Below, in pieces: positions 1-13,113 of a DNA stretch of 64,000 bases. How positions within the stretch are numbered: position 1 is the first letter of the stretch; each line of letters begins with the position of its first letter. The translations under genes and the position numbers were made by a program. This DNA is from Megalobrama amblycephala. Taxonomy: Eukaryota > Chordata > Actinopteri > Cypriniformes > Xenocyprididae. The stretch covers positions 12,691,623 through 12,755,622 of the forward strand of contig NC_063053.1 in assembly GCF_018812025.1 (NCBI RefSeq), read 5' to 3'. Below the pieces are notes generated by a model. It ran no database searches and had not been told where the DNA came from. It saw only the letters and a list, made by a program, of their open reading frames with translations.

Positions 1-2055
1 AATTTCATATAACATATAATTCAATAGTAAAACATAAAGATTTGCACATTTTATTGGTGCAAAGATGAGTATGTGTATTTTGTACAACATTTGCACCAGC
101 TTTTTATCACTTAATTAGAAGCACCAAATTAAAAAGCCCAATGCTTCTATCCCTTATTTCTGCTGCTTCTTCTTTGGTTGTGTTTTTCAGAAAGTGCATA
201 ATAGCCCTGCCTACTGTATAACATTGAATACATGGAATGCCGGAAATTTCTGTCAATGGCGGGAAACGTGTCATAAATGACGGAAAATCCCTTTCCTTGC
301 CATTGATGGGAAAAGTAGATTTGAAGTAAATTCCTATGTACACTACTAGTGGACTACACAAAAATTCACATACTCAGAATTAGGAACATATCTGTTTTCT
401 ATATAAATCAATATTATCAAACAAATTTGTTGTGTTGGATGCCAAAACGTAAGTTTATAAGACAGTATGTGAAAAAAAGTATTTAATAGCCTACTCAATC
501 AAAGGAGTAAACACAGCTACAAGCTATGCATACTTAGAATACTTAATTGTACTTTTAAGTATATCTCGATAAAAAGACTGAGTATAAGTATAGGCAAAAT
601 AGACTTAGACTTTTCTGTCAGTTTAAGTCAAGTACTTAGGTGTAATTTAAAGTATATTTCTGAGAAGTACATAAAAAGTAGACTGAATGTATAATTATTT
701 TGGTTTAAAAGAAGTGAATAGACTTTTGTAAGGGATTTTGCCTACTGTATGGTAGGGAAGTAAGCACATTCGGACACAGCGACTGTCAATCATTGAATTA
801 TTCGCTTAACCAATTTGTTCAAAAGGAAAACACCACTACTGTGTTGCTTGGAGACGCGCAACAGTTCATTCTGCTGTTGCCAAAGCAAAATCTAAAACTA
901 ACTGGCAATATGAACCTAAGTTACTTTATTAACTTCTTGTTTATTAAACTGTTGGTCTCAATATCAGCATGGCTTTGATTCAACTGTAGACATAGCAATG
1001 TAACCTACATTTTCTGAACAACAACACTCTCACTTGTGTAATACTGCTTAATTAAAAACATTATGCTTGGGGATGGTATTATTTGATATTGTGCCATACA
1101 TACAATGCTTGTGTTAATTTACCCACTGGAAATTAGTCTAATTAGCATGTGTAGCATATATCCAGATTAAAGGAAATGCCATTGTGATTCTAAAACTCCT
1201 GAGATGCTGATTCACGATCGTCATGTAAACAGCTTCTCATTGTTCATTACTCGAATCACGCTACCCCTTGAGTCCCGCATTGCATAATGGTAAAGATCAC
1301 ATATAACATATGCAAAGCATCATCAAGGCACAATGCTTTGACAGAAGCAGAGGAAAGCAAAGCAAACAATTGTAACAGCAGTTACTGGCTTTGATTTCTC
1401 TGGTGACTGAATAAATAAAAGCCTGCTTAGAGCTGTTGTTTGTTTTCCGTCACTCCACGCGAGCACCTTATTTTTCTCATGGCACCATTTTTCTCTTTCA
1501 GGATTTGTTCTTTTCTTCAATTACAGCCAAGAACCCGGACCGTTGAATGAGAGGCCTACAGCTCTTTGTATTGGTCTCTCAAGCTACTTAAGGGGTTTGA
1601 ACATGAAACGCACACCGCTCAGCTTTATAAATGAATTGAACTTTATTCCTTGCAGTTGCAGAGTATATGAAAGCAACACCTGTAAGCCTGTAAGAAAACT
1701 GCAATAATGATTTTTTTTTTTTCAACCAACGTTTAAGTATTCTGGAAAAGGAGTGCTGGATAGCTTTATACAAAAGGTGAATAAACAATGCCATAAAGCA
1801 CTGGTTTTCAAATGGTTTTGCTTCAGGAACCGGATTTTTCTTTGGCCATCAAGTGGTGATCCAACACAATACCAAAATTATTTATCATACAAAATTGAAT
1901 TTTATTGGTTTCATGCTCTTGGCAGCCAGTAATTCACAGCTCAGATGACACACACAGTTTCCGACACAAACTTTGCTTTGAGTGAACCTGTATTTAATGC
2001 TTGTATTTTCTTTCAATTTGCATAGTTTTGTTTTTGAGTATAAGGACATCTCATG
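1..2055. other. AT-rich intergenic DNA, no gene recognised
   Basis: No reading frame here resembles a known protein or has a convincing splice structure. A short stretch at about 238-310 matches, in reverse orientation, the left part of the TTAA-flanked element at 24786-24960 (shared words around TCAATGGCGGGAA and GTGTCATAAAT), so it is probably a decayed copy of that repeat. Nothing else is identified. Confidence 0.5.
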
Positions 2056-2059
2056 CAAC

Positions 2060-2345
2060 TGTCACAACCAGCTGTGGCTGTAGTAGTAAGCGCACGATGA
2101 AAGAGTAGAAACTAAAGCAGTCTTTATTATAATCCACACAGAGAACTTAGGAGAATCACAGGGGATAGAACTCAACCACAATGGACAAAGAACTAAGGAA
2201 AACTCAGGGCTTAAATACATGGGGAGCAATTAGCGCGAAACAGAACAGGTGTGATAGAATTAGGCACTAAGGAAACTAATTAGAAACTCAGATAAACGAG
2301 AACTGAGTGAAAACGAAACTAAAACAGAATATACACACAGCAACC
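2060..2345. repeat. possible retroelement-derived fragment
   Basis: The stretch has the flavour of fish retrotransposon untranslated sequence (tttattataatcc... followed by purine-rich text and 'cagggcttaaatacat'). No coding domain or paired terminal repeat is visible. The call rests on general resemblance only; ordinary unique DNA is possible. Confidence 0.2.
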
Positions 2346-3059
2346 TATCTAATTTGAATAGTTTCTTCTATAAAGTGTCTTGTATTTGGATCAAAATACT
2401 GTTGGACAGCCTTTGAAAACAAAACATATTTGAAGCATTTTTGCCTCTGTTTTAAAAGTTAATAAGCCTATTTTGCCCTATTCCATACTATGTACAATTA
2501 TATGATTAGTCGCTTTTAATTAAACTGCATTTAGCATTTTATTTTCTCTTCTCTCCATGATTAGAACAGACCTTCAACACAACTTTTTTTATTTTCAATT
2601 TCTCTATTCAATTTAGTTGTGTCCATTATCATAGTTTGATTTAGTAGATTTTTTTTTTTTTTTTTTTTAAGAGTTTTGTAGTTTGTTTTAGTTTTCATTT
2701 TAGTTGTAGTTTTTGTAAGGCTACAATATAATTTAAATGTCCTAATTGAACTAAGGCCTACTCCTGGCTTAATCTAAGCCCTTTCTGTGAAACCAGGCCT
2801 CATTGTTTCATAATATATGTACTAAACTAAACTAAAGTTAACTTGTAGCCATGCATTTTTATTTTGGAATATAGTGAAATTGTATTACATTTTAGTTGCA
2901 GTTTTTCACAATTATATTAGTTTGTCATTTAGTTTTTAATTTGGATTTCACTAACAATTTTAATACTCACAACCAACCAGTTGAGAACTATGTAAAGGAA
3001 GAAACCTACAAGTATAGACGATGTTGTGAAATTATGATATTGGATATTGGCGAAAAACA

Positions 3060-3440
3060 TTTTATGCGCTTTGGCTGTTGCTTTACATGACAACGGCATT
3101 TTGGGGGCCTGAAAACGCAAAATTTTGAAAACAGGTTTCAAAGTGCAAGTTTTTGAAAACTATACTGTTATTATCTCTGTTATATCTGTAAACGGCAAAA
3201 ACGCGGATTTGTGAAAACGGCGATGGCATGTGTAAAAGATTGCATGTGTGCGCAGGTGCACAGTCTTTCTTTACAGTGACATCGCCAACTACTGACCTGG
3301 CATGCATAATACAAAGTTTTTAGTCATTTTTGTGGATCTGTGTGAACGGGGATAGTTTTGACAGCGTTGTCATCTATACAAGAGAAAAAACTTTTCAGTT
3401 TTTTGTTTTTTACATTGTTGTTGTGTAAACATACCCTTAG
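3060..3440. repeat. interspersed repeat of non-autonomous DNA-transposon type
   Basis: The text is rich in 'gaaaacggc', 'aaaaacgcg' and 'gtgtaaacatacc' words. It includes a phrase around 'tttacagtgacatcgcc' followed by 'gcatgcataatacaa' that I recognise as typical of a high-copy fish repeat. There is no coding capacity. The right end, near 3440, reads 'gtgtaaacataccctta', which looks like an element terminus; the left end is not defined. The superfamily is not assigned. Confidence 0.45.
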
Positions 3441-4539
3441 ACTTTTGTAGAAACTTCAAGAATAACTCTTATTATCATAAAGGTGTTCAGTGTAGCTACA
3501 TTCCGTGCATCTCCCTATCATCGGTAGAGCTGACAAATCAACATCAACGTTCTCCTTCTCGGGACAGAAGAGGACTGTATTAGCACATGGAGCTTGATTT
3601 GTCTCAGTGCGCCCTTGTTAAGTTTCTTTAATAACCTTGTGTAAACCTAAACCCTCTGTACTCAGTGCTCATTAAGGCAAGCTGGGAGTAATGCCCTACT
3701 GATTGCTCTCCCTGCATCAGCGGCAAGGCGAGGAGGCTTTAACATACGCGTGCCTCTCACATGGAAGGGAAACCAATAGGGGTCACTACTCCGCATTCCA
3801 CAGAGCCATTACGGGGTGAAGCGGTTCCACCTGGGCCTTTGGAGAACTCCTGGAGTCGGTGTGTGTGCATGCGTAGTAAGTTATCGCAGACGAGGACAGA
3901 GGACTCATTGTTGACGGAGGTGGTGGGCACCAAATCGGGGCTTCATCCATTTCAGCGGTAGGCAAGCGCGCCTCGTTCCGTAATGATTTTGATATCGGAA
4001 AACGAAGTCGAGCCATTGACCTTCAATAAGGGAAAAGACTCTGCCTTAATGGAAATTCCCCATTTTTTCTGCACTGTTCCCATAAGCTGTGGGAGCATTA
4101 TTTCAAGCCCATTACTTCCTAATCACATTGTAAAAATCCTTGTGCCTTTCATCTATCCCACCCCCTCCTTTATTTGCGATCCCCTCTTTTTTTTCCCTTC
4201 CCTCTCTCTTTTGCACTCGCTCGCTCCACTCTGCGTTGGTGTTCAGATTCTCAAGTATGAATGGATTACTCCGAAAAAGCTGTTACTCAAATTTGAGGTC
4301 AATTCCAAATCCAGTAGAGAGAGCGAGAGAAAAGAGAGAGAGAGAAAACAAATAATGTTGCATTATTCCTCTACCCATAGTGACCTGCTTTTCAACAGTT
4401 CCTCATCTCCCTGTTCTGAGCTGAGGCTTAGTTCCCATTGATAGAAGGTAATCTGCAGCACAATTTCTCCTCTAATATATTTACATTATTGTGTGGGCCT
4501 AAAAACAGTCTTTCATGGCTCAGCGAGGCTTGGGTCGTC
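3441..4539. other. intergenic DNA, no gene recognised
   Basis: No credible exon is seen. The stretch includes a pyrimidine-rich run at about 4145-4225 and a GAGA-rich run at about 4315-4350. The open frame across 3983-4441 is a low-complexity artefact of the pyrimidine tract. Confidence 0.5.
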
Positions 4540-6600
4540 TGGAGAATTTGCCTACAGGATTGAATCCTAAACAGATGTCAAACAGAAGAGGGCTATAATG
4601 ATACAAACAACAATGGCGCACACTTTGTCTAATTACAACTTTTAATCAGACTGTTTTTCAAACGTACGTGCGGTGAGTGAAATCGACGTCTTGCGCAACT
4701 CGTCTCTCAAAACTGCTTATTTAAACATGCAGGATTCGACCCAAACTCTGTGTACGCTCATTGTTCAGGAATGACAGTTAGCGCGCACTGATTCGGTCAG
4801 AGGCGGTGATAAAGCCAGGCTCAGTTTGCTCGCAGTCATGGAAACTAGTTATAATCTAGAGAGGGAGGCAAATAGAGAAGCAAGCTGACCTCCTTGGTAT
4901 CAGCAGGTTATCCTGCCCCACAAATATTAAAGTAAGTATGTCTGCTCTGCCAAGAGGCCTGCACAATAGGCACATTTGTACAGGGAAACTGGATCTGGTG
5001 GACGGGAAACCATAAACTGACTTGGCAGACTTACACAACAACTGGATGTCATTGAGTCGGAGAGACCTCTGCCCGTTCTGGGGGGAACCGAGGGAATGCG
5101 TGAATGCTATCTTGGCTCGAAGCTGTTTTGTTTTCTATACGGCGAGGCTAATATTAAGGATTCCGAAGCTAATGATAAGTTAATGTGCATAATTAGGGAG
5201 CCATATACCAATAATACGGTTAAACGTGTGTATGAATGTGTCTGTGTGTCGGATGAGTAAACATCGACGGAAGGCAGCGAGTCATTTTCCGTAATGTATG
5301 TAATAAATATGACTCAGATTGTTTATCCAGCCTTCAGCACGTGTGAAATTAGCACTCGAGGAGAAACGACGGATTCGTAAAATGTATTATATCTGTAAAA
5401 CAATCCCTTTTTTCAGGAAAATTATGCACCTGCTCGCCGTTTAATTTCTTAAATCCCAATTAGTAAATGTTTGAGTTCAATTAACCGATTGTGTTTTATT
5501 AGTTATACGAATTTAACAGAAACAAATCCTCTTATTGAACTAAATATGAAATGTTTGTAATAAGAAAAGAGCCCCCTCAGAGAGAGGCAAAGTGCATTAA
5601 ATCTAACGAAGTGCATTACACACATATTAAAGTAATTTTCTCTCCGCCTAACAGAATTGGCCCAAAAAAGAGAGGGGGGAAAAAAATCACTTTTAACTTG
5701 TCATTGTACTTCAAGGTATATAGGTTTTTCACTCCTTAACTTTGAAGTAGGCTGCAAAATGTGCAGGTAGAGGGAGGATGACATCTAATCATCAGCAACT
5801 TCAAAAAGCATGCTGCCACTTAGCACTCCAAAAGCTAATGTCCCCAAGACATTCAGAATGTAAATTATTCAAACTCATTTAGCGTCGGCAAATTGGTCTA
5901 AGTTCAATCAGAAAACAGACTGACACTGAACAAGAGGAGCAGCCTAATTGTACTTGTTTGTCAAATGAAAATTTCATTTGGGTGGAAATGGAGGCTCCCA
6001 GCAAATTCTTTTAAGGTGAGCTCCTGGTTGTATTATCAGCTAAACACAGTAAAATCCATAATCATATGGCGATAATGAAAATGGTGCCAGTGTTAACATT
6101 CAGGCTTTCTTTGCCCTGGGCGAGTGGTGATAAAAATTAAGTACCATAGTCCTCTGGCAGGCACATTGACACCCAGGCTGGTCTTTAGCCTCTGCCATGC
6201 ATTTTTGCATTTTAAAAACTTTATCAAAGCGCTGTTGCAATGTGGAAAATGTCAACGCGAAATGCTCTGAAGGCAAATTGGAATTTCATTAATTGTAAAA
6301 TTATTGCTTTTGACTGATGTATTACTATGCTTGTTAAGAGCTGGGAGTGGAACAGACCTGTCCCTGTCTCTGCCGCACGCTCCCGTCCCTCTCAGACATG
6401 CTCGGAGACCAAACTTTTCAGATCTGCTTTCGCTCGGGATGACCACTTTGGGAATGGTGTCAAGTAGAAGTGAATCGTTCTATCCAGGTGAATTTGCCTG
6501 TCAGCGCTTGAATGATGTGTCTTTTTAACCCTTGTCTTTTGAGATGAATCGAAGACGGCGTTCACAAACAGATTCTGTTGTCCTTGAATCAATATGAAAT
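4540..6600. promoter_or_regulatory. candidate conserved non-coding (enhancer-like) region
   Basis: About 2 kb of balanced-composition, non-repetitive sequence without open frames. It carries many homeodomain-type TAATTA/ATTAAT cores (for example near 5190, 6285 and 6298) and short unbroken words such as 'gatgacatctaatcatc' and 'tttcattaattgtaaaatta'. It differs in texture from the surrounding transposon-derived DNA. In human the HABP2 interval lies beside the large regulatory territory of TCF7L2, which makes conserved enhancers plausible here. This is inference from texture and synteny only; no alignment was possible. Confidence 0.3.
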
Positions 6601-9600
6601 TAGATTAAATGAAGGGGGCAAAATGCAACTCTGCATAGATTGTTAAACCTCAACATGAGTCTCTGTTATGCAAATTATGGCAAAATAGTTTTTTTCTTAT
6701 GCGGTTCAGGCATTATTATTATTATTATTAATTTCTTAACAGAAACAAGGTGAAATGTACAAACCAAGTAATCTTATAATTATTACTTTGCATTGCTCAA
6801 TTTTGTAATTTTTAATCTTTGTGAAACCTGCATCAATAGCAATTTTCTGTGCCTCTACTGGGATAATTATTAATTGATTTGTTTATATCTCAATTTATTT
6901 GCCATATTCCATTATATGTATAAAGTTTGTGATATCTGAACCACAGGAAAGCACTTACTGGCCAATATAAAATACTCCTCACTTGGTCTCAATCAATCAT
7001 CGCAAAGAGAAAATAACAAAGAGAGTGCATTGTCACTGGAAGAATTATTAATTAAATGTGTTTGTTTTGGCAGAACATATCACAGCAAAAGCTGATATAA
7101 CTCGGCAACCCGGAATTTGTGTGTGATTTATTTAAAAACAATTTGAACCATTTATCTACATTATAATTGTGAAAGTATTTCAATTAGGATTTGTAATAGC
7201 TTTTAAAGCTAACTTATTTTACTGTAAATCTAGTCATGTCACTTGTCTTGGTGATGAGCAGACTATTCAAGGAATATTCTCAGGTACAGCAAATATGTGG
7301 AATTTTGCAGTCAACTTCTGTCCTCTAGTGGCTGTGTGACAGAAGCACAAATTGTCAATGTCACTGATTTCAACATGCAAATTAACATGAACACTTGTAC
7401 TTTTTATCACATGATTTACAATATTATTGCTATAGAGAGTATTAATTCTCTAGATGTTAAGTCAATCTCATTTGCAGTCATTACACCTGATGTTCTTACC
7501 TCCTCAAAACTGTCAAAATATTACTGAAATATCATTATATCATTAAAAGTAATTGATTATTTAAAGGTACTATATACCAGGTCAGGTTGTTAAACAGCCC
7601 TAACTCTTCCGAGCCTGGACTTTTTGTAATTTCCTTAATCTATCCACTCATCTAACGCTATTTACAACATTAGAGCAGCATATCTCTCTATGTGTTCTGC
7701 TCTCACTGTTCACTTTCTGTAAGAATAACCTGCGATAGGGTTAGACGGAGATCTGCAGTCATTCCCGCGGTTGCGTTCTATCAGTACTCTCTTTGTGCCG
7801 CGGACAAGTTTTAAGCAGCGATCAGCCAGGCACGCGACCCCAGCCCTTGACCCGCTCTAATTAAATACTGGATTAAGCTGGAGGAAGAGGCCCGCATATA
7901 TTTCAGGTTAATGTCTGTCTGTTCAAAGCCTTTTAAAATGAGCTAAGTGATGCGTTTAACTTTAGGAAGCTTACCTCCTCCACATTGGGTGTCATGTTAG
8001 TCTCCATACAAAGACTGTGTTTGTTAGGGATGTTGAGCAGTTGTACTGCACACAGTACTTCAAGTGAGGCCCGAGAACACGGAGAGAGATCTAGAACCCC
8101 ACACGAGTCTATTATTTTCAACAAATCTGCAGATCATTGCCACATTTAATCTATGTATAAAGGTATAAATTGTATAACTGCAAGGCGCACCTCTAGTCTA
8201 AGTGATAGAATGCCAATATGTAACAGACTTGAATTTGATAGGTGCCGAAAACCCTTATTTTAAGTAAAATAGATCTTCTTTGGTCTAAATTTAGCATTTA
8301 TAAGATCTATGAGATCAGATCTGTTCATCAGTTTGTTTATCCATTCAAAATGTGAACAGGCCTGAAATATTGGTCTGTTTTAATGGAGGTTAGTCTTATG
8401 AAGCTACAGTAGGGTTTGTTCAGTGTGCAGTTGTAATTCTGTACAAGAAAACACTTTATTATATTTTTAAAAAGCATAACACTTAGTAAATGCGTTGGTA
8501 TACTTATATAAGTCATGCAAATGTCCTCAGGAAATGTTTTGTTTCTTTTGTAAAGCTCTTGTTCCAATATAAAGCCAACATAATGCAATAATGTGCAAAT
8601 AAATACATGCAAATTTTTAAATAATAAAATTGCTTCTGGACATTTGCAATATTTTTGTCAACAGTGTGTACAGTGCAACCATGGAATTGCTTCTGAAAAG
8701 CATTTTAATAAAAAGCAATCATTATTACCGTAAATCACTAATGAAATGGATGTTTTGACACATTTGACCTATTAGCTGAAATTGTAAGCATATTTATTTT
8801 GATGAGCGTAACATGAAGGAATTTTTGGTTCTAGTTGCCATTTAGATGAACATTTCAAAAGACCTACAGTAAATGTAAAAAGTTCAGCGAGAAGGTTACA
8901 TGCTTATTTGGTCAAGGCACTGTGATAGAAATGATAGCAGTAACTGTCTAGTTCATGAATGAAACTTTCTTGGGTTTGACCCTGTGACCTTTGGATTATT
9001 AGAGCAGATCTTTAACCGCTGAGCTGCCACCACCCTATAATCTCGCTGTTAGTTTAGCATTTTAAACAAGTTTTTAAAAAGTTTGCAATCTCAGCTTTCA
9101 CAGCTAATATTCTTACTCCACATACCATCACGGACACAAATTACCGCTGCATATTTCTGCCGAGTGAGATTGGCAGTGCTAACAGCGTTCATTTCTGGGA
9201 TTCAGTCTGGCCTGAAAGGAGCATTTAGGTATGAAAATGAGACCGCCACACCAACTTTCTATTCAGGATGAAACAATTACCTTGAGCCAGACCCACACAC
9301 ACTTTCTATAGATAAATAGGACTGATTAATATCCACTTTGCGATTACTGTAGAGCCAAAGCTGCTATTCCAAATTGAATGCTTATCATGTTTGAGCTTTT
9401 TCAGCAGAACACAGACAGTAGATGAAAGCAAAATGATCTTTAAATAGTGGTTTAAGATTGTGCTACTGATAAGTTATTTCACAACAGTTTTGATCAATGG
9501 AGCGTGTATTCAATATATTGCCTATTTAGATCCTGATGATTAGATTAACTGGACCTTTAATGCCTCTTAAATTATGTGCACTGCAGTAATCTTTTTACTA

Positions 9601-9650
9601 CTTTAGTGTATTAATAATATTTCTAGCAGAGGTACCTCGTAATAAACGTT
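6601..9650. other. intergenic DNA, no gene recognised
   Basis: AT-rich sequence without recognisable exons. The interval 7700-7930 is more GC-balanced, with TCF-type CTTTG/CAAAG cores, and could be regulatory. A near-match to the CTCF core lies on the minus strand at 7318-7331, with one departure from CCASYAGRKGGCRS. Confidence 0.45.
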
Positions 9651-10276
9651 TATGGAGAGACACAGAGAACTCGGGATAAATGAATAGACCTACTTTATTA
9701 CATATATACATAGACGGAATAAAAAAATAAAAGCCTTTTATTATAATAATTTTATATTTTATACATATAATATCCCTTCGGTGTTTGTTTTATGTATATA
9801 TATATATATATACACACCCATTATAGTGTCTCATAGTTAATACAGTGGGATAGTGTAAGAATCTCGTCATTCCTCTATCATGTGCTTACATTTACCAAGC
9901 ACTTGACTGTGTTTGTAAAGTCAAAGGCAGTGTGTCACTCACACCTCTTGGTATTCCTGTCGACAAAGACTCTTATCAACAGAAGACAGTCTCAATGCTA
10001 ATTTTCCTTTCACCAGTCTGACGCCTGTCCAAATAACGATTGAAATCTTTCAACACTGTTTGCACACCATTTCATATGAGCATTTTTTCCAGGCCTAAAC
10101 TCCATTTAAGTTTTTAATAATACTTTAAAACCGTCCCCGTTCAGGTAAACACAATCTGATTACCGTCAATGATTGAAAATGTGCTTAGACAGTGATTGGT
10201 TTGATTTATTATTTTCCTTCCTTTTTTTTTAAGGTTGAGTGAATAAAAATTCTGTTAAAAGAAATCTGTACACTAC
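9651..10276. other. intergenic DNA with a short TA microsatellite
   Basis: AT-rich sequence with a short TA run at about 9795-9812. No gene, RNA or paired terminal repeats were recognised. Confidence 0.45.
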
Positions 10277-10350
10277 ACTACACTAAAAAAAGATGGTTCT
10301 TTGAAGGTTCTTTACACGTAGTAACGGTTCTATTTAGAACCGCAAGAAGC
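10277..10350. mobile_element. fragment of a CACT...-ended repeat
   Basis: Starts with CACTAAAAAAAG followed by 'atggttctttgaaggttcttta', the same word set as the complete small element at 44861-45053. The right end is lost where the TTAA element at 10356 begins. Confidence 0.4.
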
Positions 10351-10355
10351 CTTAA

Positions 10356-10990
10356 AGGGTTAGTTCACCCAAAAATGAAAATTCTGTCATTTATTATTCA
10401 CCCTCATGTCGTTCCACACCCGTAAAACCTTCGTTAATCTTCGGAACACAAATTAAGATATTTTAGTTCAAATCCAATGGCTCCATGAGGCCTGCATAGG
10501 GAGCGATGACATTTTACTTCTCTCAAGATCCATAAAGGTACTAAAAACACACCTAAATCAGTTAATATTAGTACAGTGGTTCAATATTAATATATTAAAG
10601 CGACGAGAATATTTTTGGAGCCCCAAAAAAAACAAAATAATGACTTATTTAATGATGGCCGATTTCAAAACACTGCTTCATGAAGCATTGGAACATAATG
10701 AATCAGCGTGTCGAATCAGCTGTTCGGAGCGCCAAAGTCAGCAGTTTGGCGGTTTGACACACGATCTGAATCATGATTCGATACGCTGATTCATAATGCT
10801 CCGAAGCTTCCTGAAGCAGTGTTTTGAAATCACTAAATAAGTAATTTAATTAATAATAAGTTTTTTTTTTTTTTTTTTTTTGGTGCACCAAAAATATTCT
10901 TGTCACTTTATAATATTAATATTGAACCACTGTACTCACCTGAACTGATTTAAATATGTTTTTAGTACCTTTATGGATCTTGAGAGAGTT
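10356..10990. mobile_element. truncated TTAA-flanked foldback element (Kolobok/T2-like MITE)
   Basis: Begins TTAA|AGGGTTAGTTCACCC and continues with the same sequence family as the complete element at 52785-53938 (for example 'ttcggaacacaaattaagat' and 'aaagcgacgagaatat'). The interior is a foldback: words around 10660-10800, such as 'aaaacactgcttcatgaagc', recur in reverse complement. The right terminus is missing; the copy stops near 10990, just before another repeat at 11019. A 22-nt T run sits at about 10861-10882. There is no coding capacity. Confidence 0.7.
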
Positions 10991-11018
10991 AATCTTTTCC
11001 ATGTTAATCTGAGTTTTT

Positions 11019-11572
11019 GTCCTAACCAGCCACGACGGCATCACGTGAATATTCTATTTTAGAAACGGTTTCTATTTCTCCGCGACGCTGCGGCTGGAAC
11101 AGCAACACAAAGTATGGCAATTATAATATCAGGTACTGTTTATGTGCTTATTTAATGTTAAAAGCGTCTAACGTGAGTTTGAATATCGTTCTGTGTTCCT
11201 AGCTTTTTAGCTGTAATGAAAACAACACTGACTAATTCACCTCAGATCTTGAAAATAAATAAATGGGCACAATAACGTTCAAACTGTCAACTCAGTGCGA
11301 ACAAACAAGTGTATTCTATGACAAAGATTGGTTCAGTCACTCCGTATGTAGCCTACTTTAAATAATGTTTAAATTGTGTAATACTTATGAATTACTAAGT
11401 ACTTGCCCAATGCCCATTTCATTGTGTCCACTGTGCTCTTGCCGAGAGAGCCCGCCCACACTCTCTTCTGATTGGCTACGGTTTTTATCGCTTCTCATTT
11501 TCGCGTCGCGTCTATTGTGGACAGTCAAATTGCTCGTCGCTGGAATCTTATCGCATTGCGTCTGGTTAGGAC
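11019..11572. mobile_element. non-autonomous DNA transposon with GTCCTAACCAG terminal inverted repeats
   Basis: The left end is GTCCTAACCAG and the right end is its reverse complement CTGGTTAGGAC. A second, inverted and 5'-truncated copy lies at about 35470-35934 and shares long stretches, for example 'cacctcagatcttgaaa', 'cgttcaaactgt' and 'gtattctatgacaaagatt'. Two copies at unrelated sites show that this is an interspersed repeat. There is no open frame of transposase type; the superfamily is not assigned. Confidence 0.7.
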
Positions 11573-11819
11573 ACTAGATTTCCCGCCTTTTTTTTTTTTT
11601 TTTTTCATATCTGTAACTGTCAAAGCCACATCATTACTGGTTTTCTGCCATCCAATTATAGTCTGTCAACACACTCTCAACAGGTAAATGATTTCTTTCT
11701 TAAAATGTCTAAAAACTTTCAAATTGTAACTGGTTTCCTAGATAGATATATAGATAGTGCTAATGATAGTTTGAATTATAGCTGAAACACACAGCATAAA
11801 CAAATTGTCACACAAAACA

Positions 11820-12700
11820 CCAAATTCCCTTCGGTGTTAGTACTCAGGAATTAAGGTCTTCCTGAATAATTTCAACGTCCCAAACAGGTCTGTAGAGTTC
11901 AGGGCCCAAAACTATTCTTTGATCGTTTTAGATTTCCTTCCATAAGCAGTCCTTTGTGTCTAGTGTGCTACTTTGGACAAGTGCTGGCCCACGGCTGCCT
12001 AAATGAGGTTATTCTGTTTCTCCCACTCACTGTAAATTTCAATAATTTGTTTGAGAGGCCTCTCTCTCTGTCACTTTTTATCATATTATCAATGACCACT
12101 CAATTTTCCCCGGGCTGCTCATATAGCGTGGCTCACCCCGGCCCTATTACTGTTCTGTAATGAAGTGCAATGGAGTAGTAATTGGTTCACATTATACCAG
12201 ATCAGGTAACATTAGCCTTATTTCCTTATCGCAGTGAGCCCTGCTGCTGCCTCTCAATGAGAAACTCAACACAGCTTCCCCTCGCTTTAATGCACGGGTA
12301 TCATCCAAATAACATTTCAGCCCATCCAGCAACCCCCTAGTCCTGCTCCAGTTTTCTGTTTCAAGATTGCTCCCTGCATTTAACTAAGCGATTGCTGCTT
12401 GTCTGCCGGTTCCTTCTGCTTGAAAACTCCCCAAAAGGCAGCAGCCATTAGAGATGCAGATACAGGGATAGCTTTTCCCGGCTCTGGGGAAGTACAGTAA
12501 GTGAGAAGGTAATATAAGCGACAGGGTGTAAGATGAGTGGGGCTGTACAGTGCCCGGCTGGCCCTGTTTTCATTCAGGCCTGTATGTGCATCCTTTGTTC
12601 TGTTATTTATGTTGCTACCCTAACTAAACAGGAAGGGCTGTTGGATAACAAAATGTAAATCATTTAACATGGAGTTTCCTATCCACGATTAGTTCAGCCC
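11820..12700. promoter_or_regulatory. candidate conserved non-coding region
   Basis: Roughly 900 nt of non-repetitive, GC-balanced sequence with no believable exon. Unlike its neighbours it lacks transposon ends and microsatellites, apart from a short CT run near 12062. It is proposed only as a place to look for vertebrate conservation. The open frame across 11954-12160 resembles no family I know. Confidence 0.28.
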
Positions 12701-13113
12701 TTCTCATATGTTTGCCAAGGTGCGCTCTGTTGCTCAAGAACGACGGTGATCACAATAAATATAAAAAATGTATACAGATGTTGTTTTCATGTCTGAAAAT
12801 ACAAAATAATAATAATAATAATACACTTGAGAATTATTCAATGACTTTTAGAGGGTCTACTTTTGCTCTCATTTTTGTTGCACTGTGGGTTGAGGTTCGT
12901 CTCGCCAATCTGATCTCATGGGAAAATGTAAATATTTCTGCTGATGATTCAGCTCTTAGAAAATTATGAGTTTACACGTTGTAATTACAAGTTCTACAAG
13001 CACCTGAAGGCTTTTTACAGTTCAGAATCGTTACCGTAATTACGAAATGTGAATCGTACAAAAACATATGATTATTAGAAAAAAAGTAAGCTTGAAGGTC
13101 CACCCCAACCTTA

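Noticed and set aside
3983..4441. 152-codon open frame
   Set aside because: It runs through pyrimidine-rich and GA-rich low-complexity DNA, begins without support and resembles no protein family.
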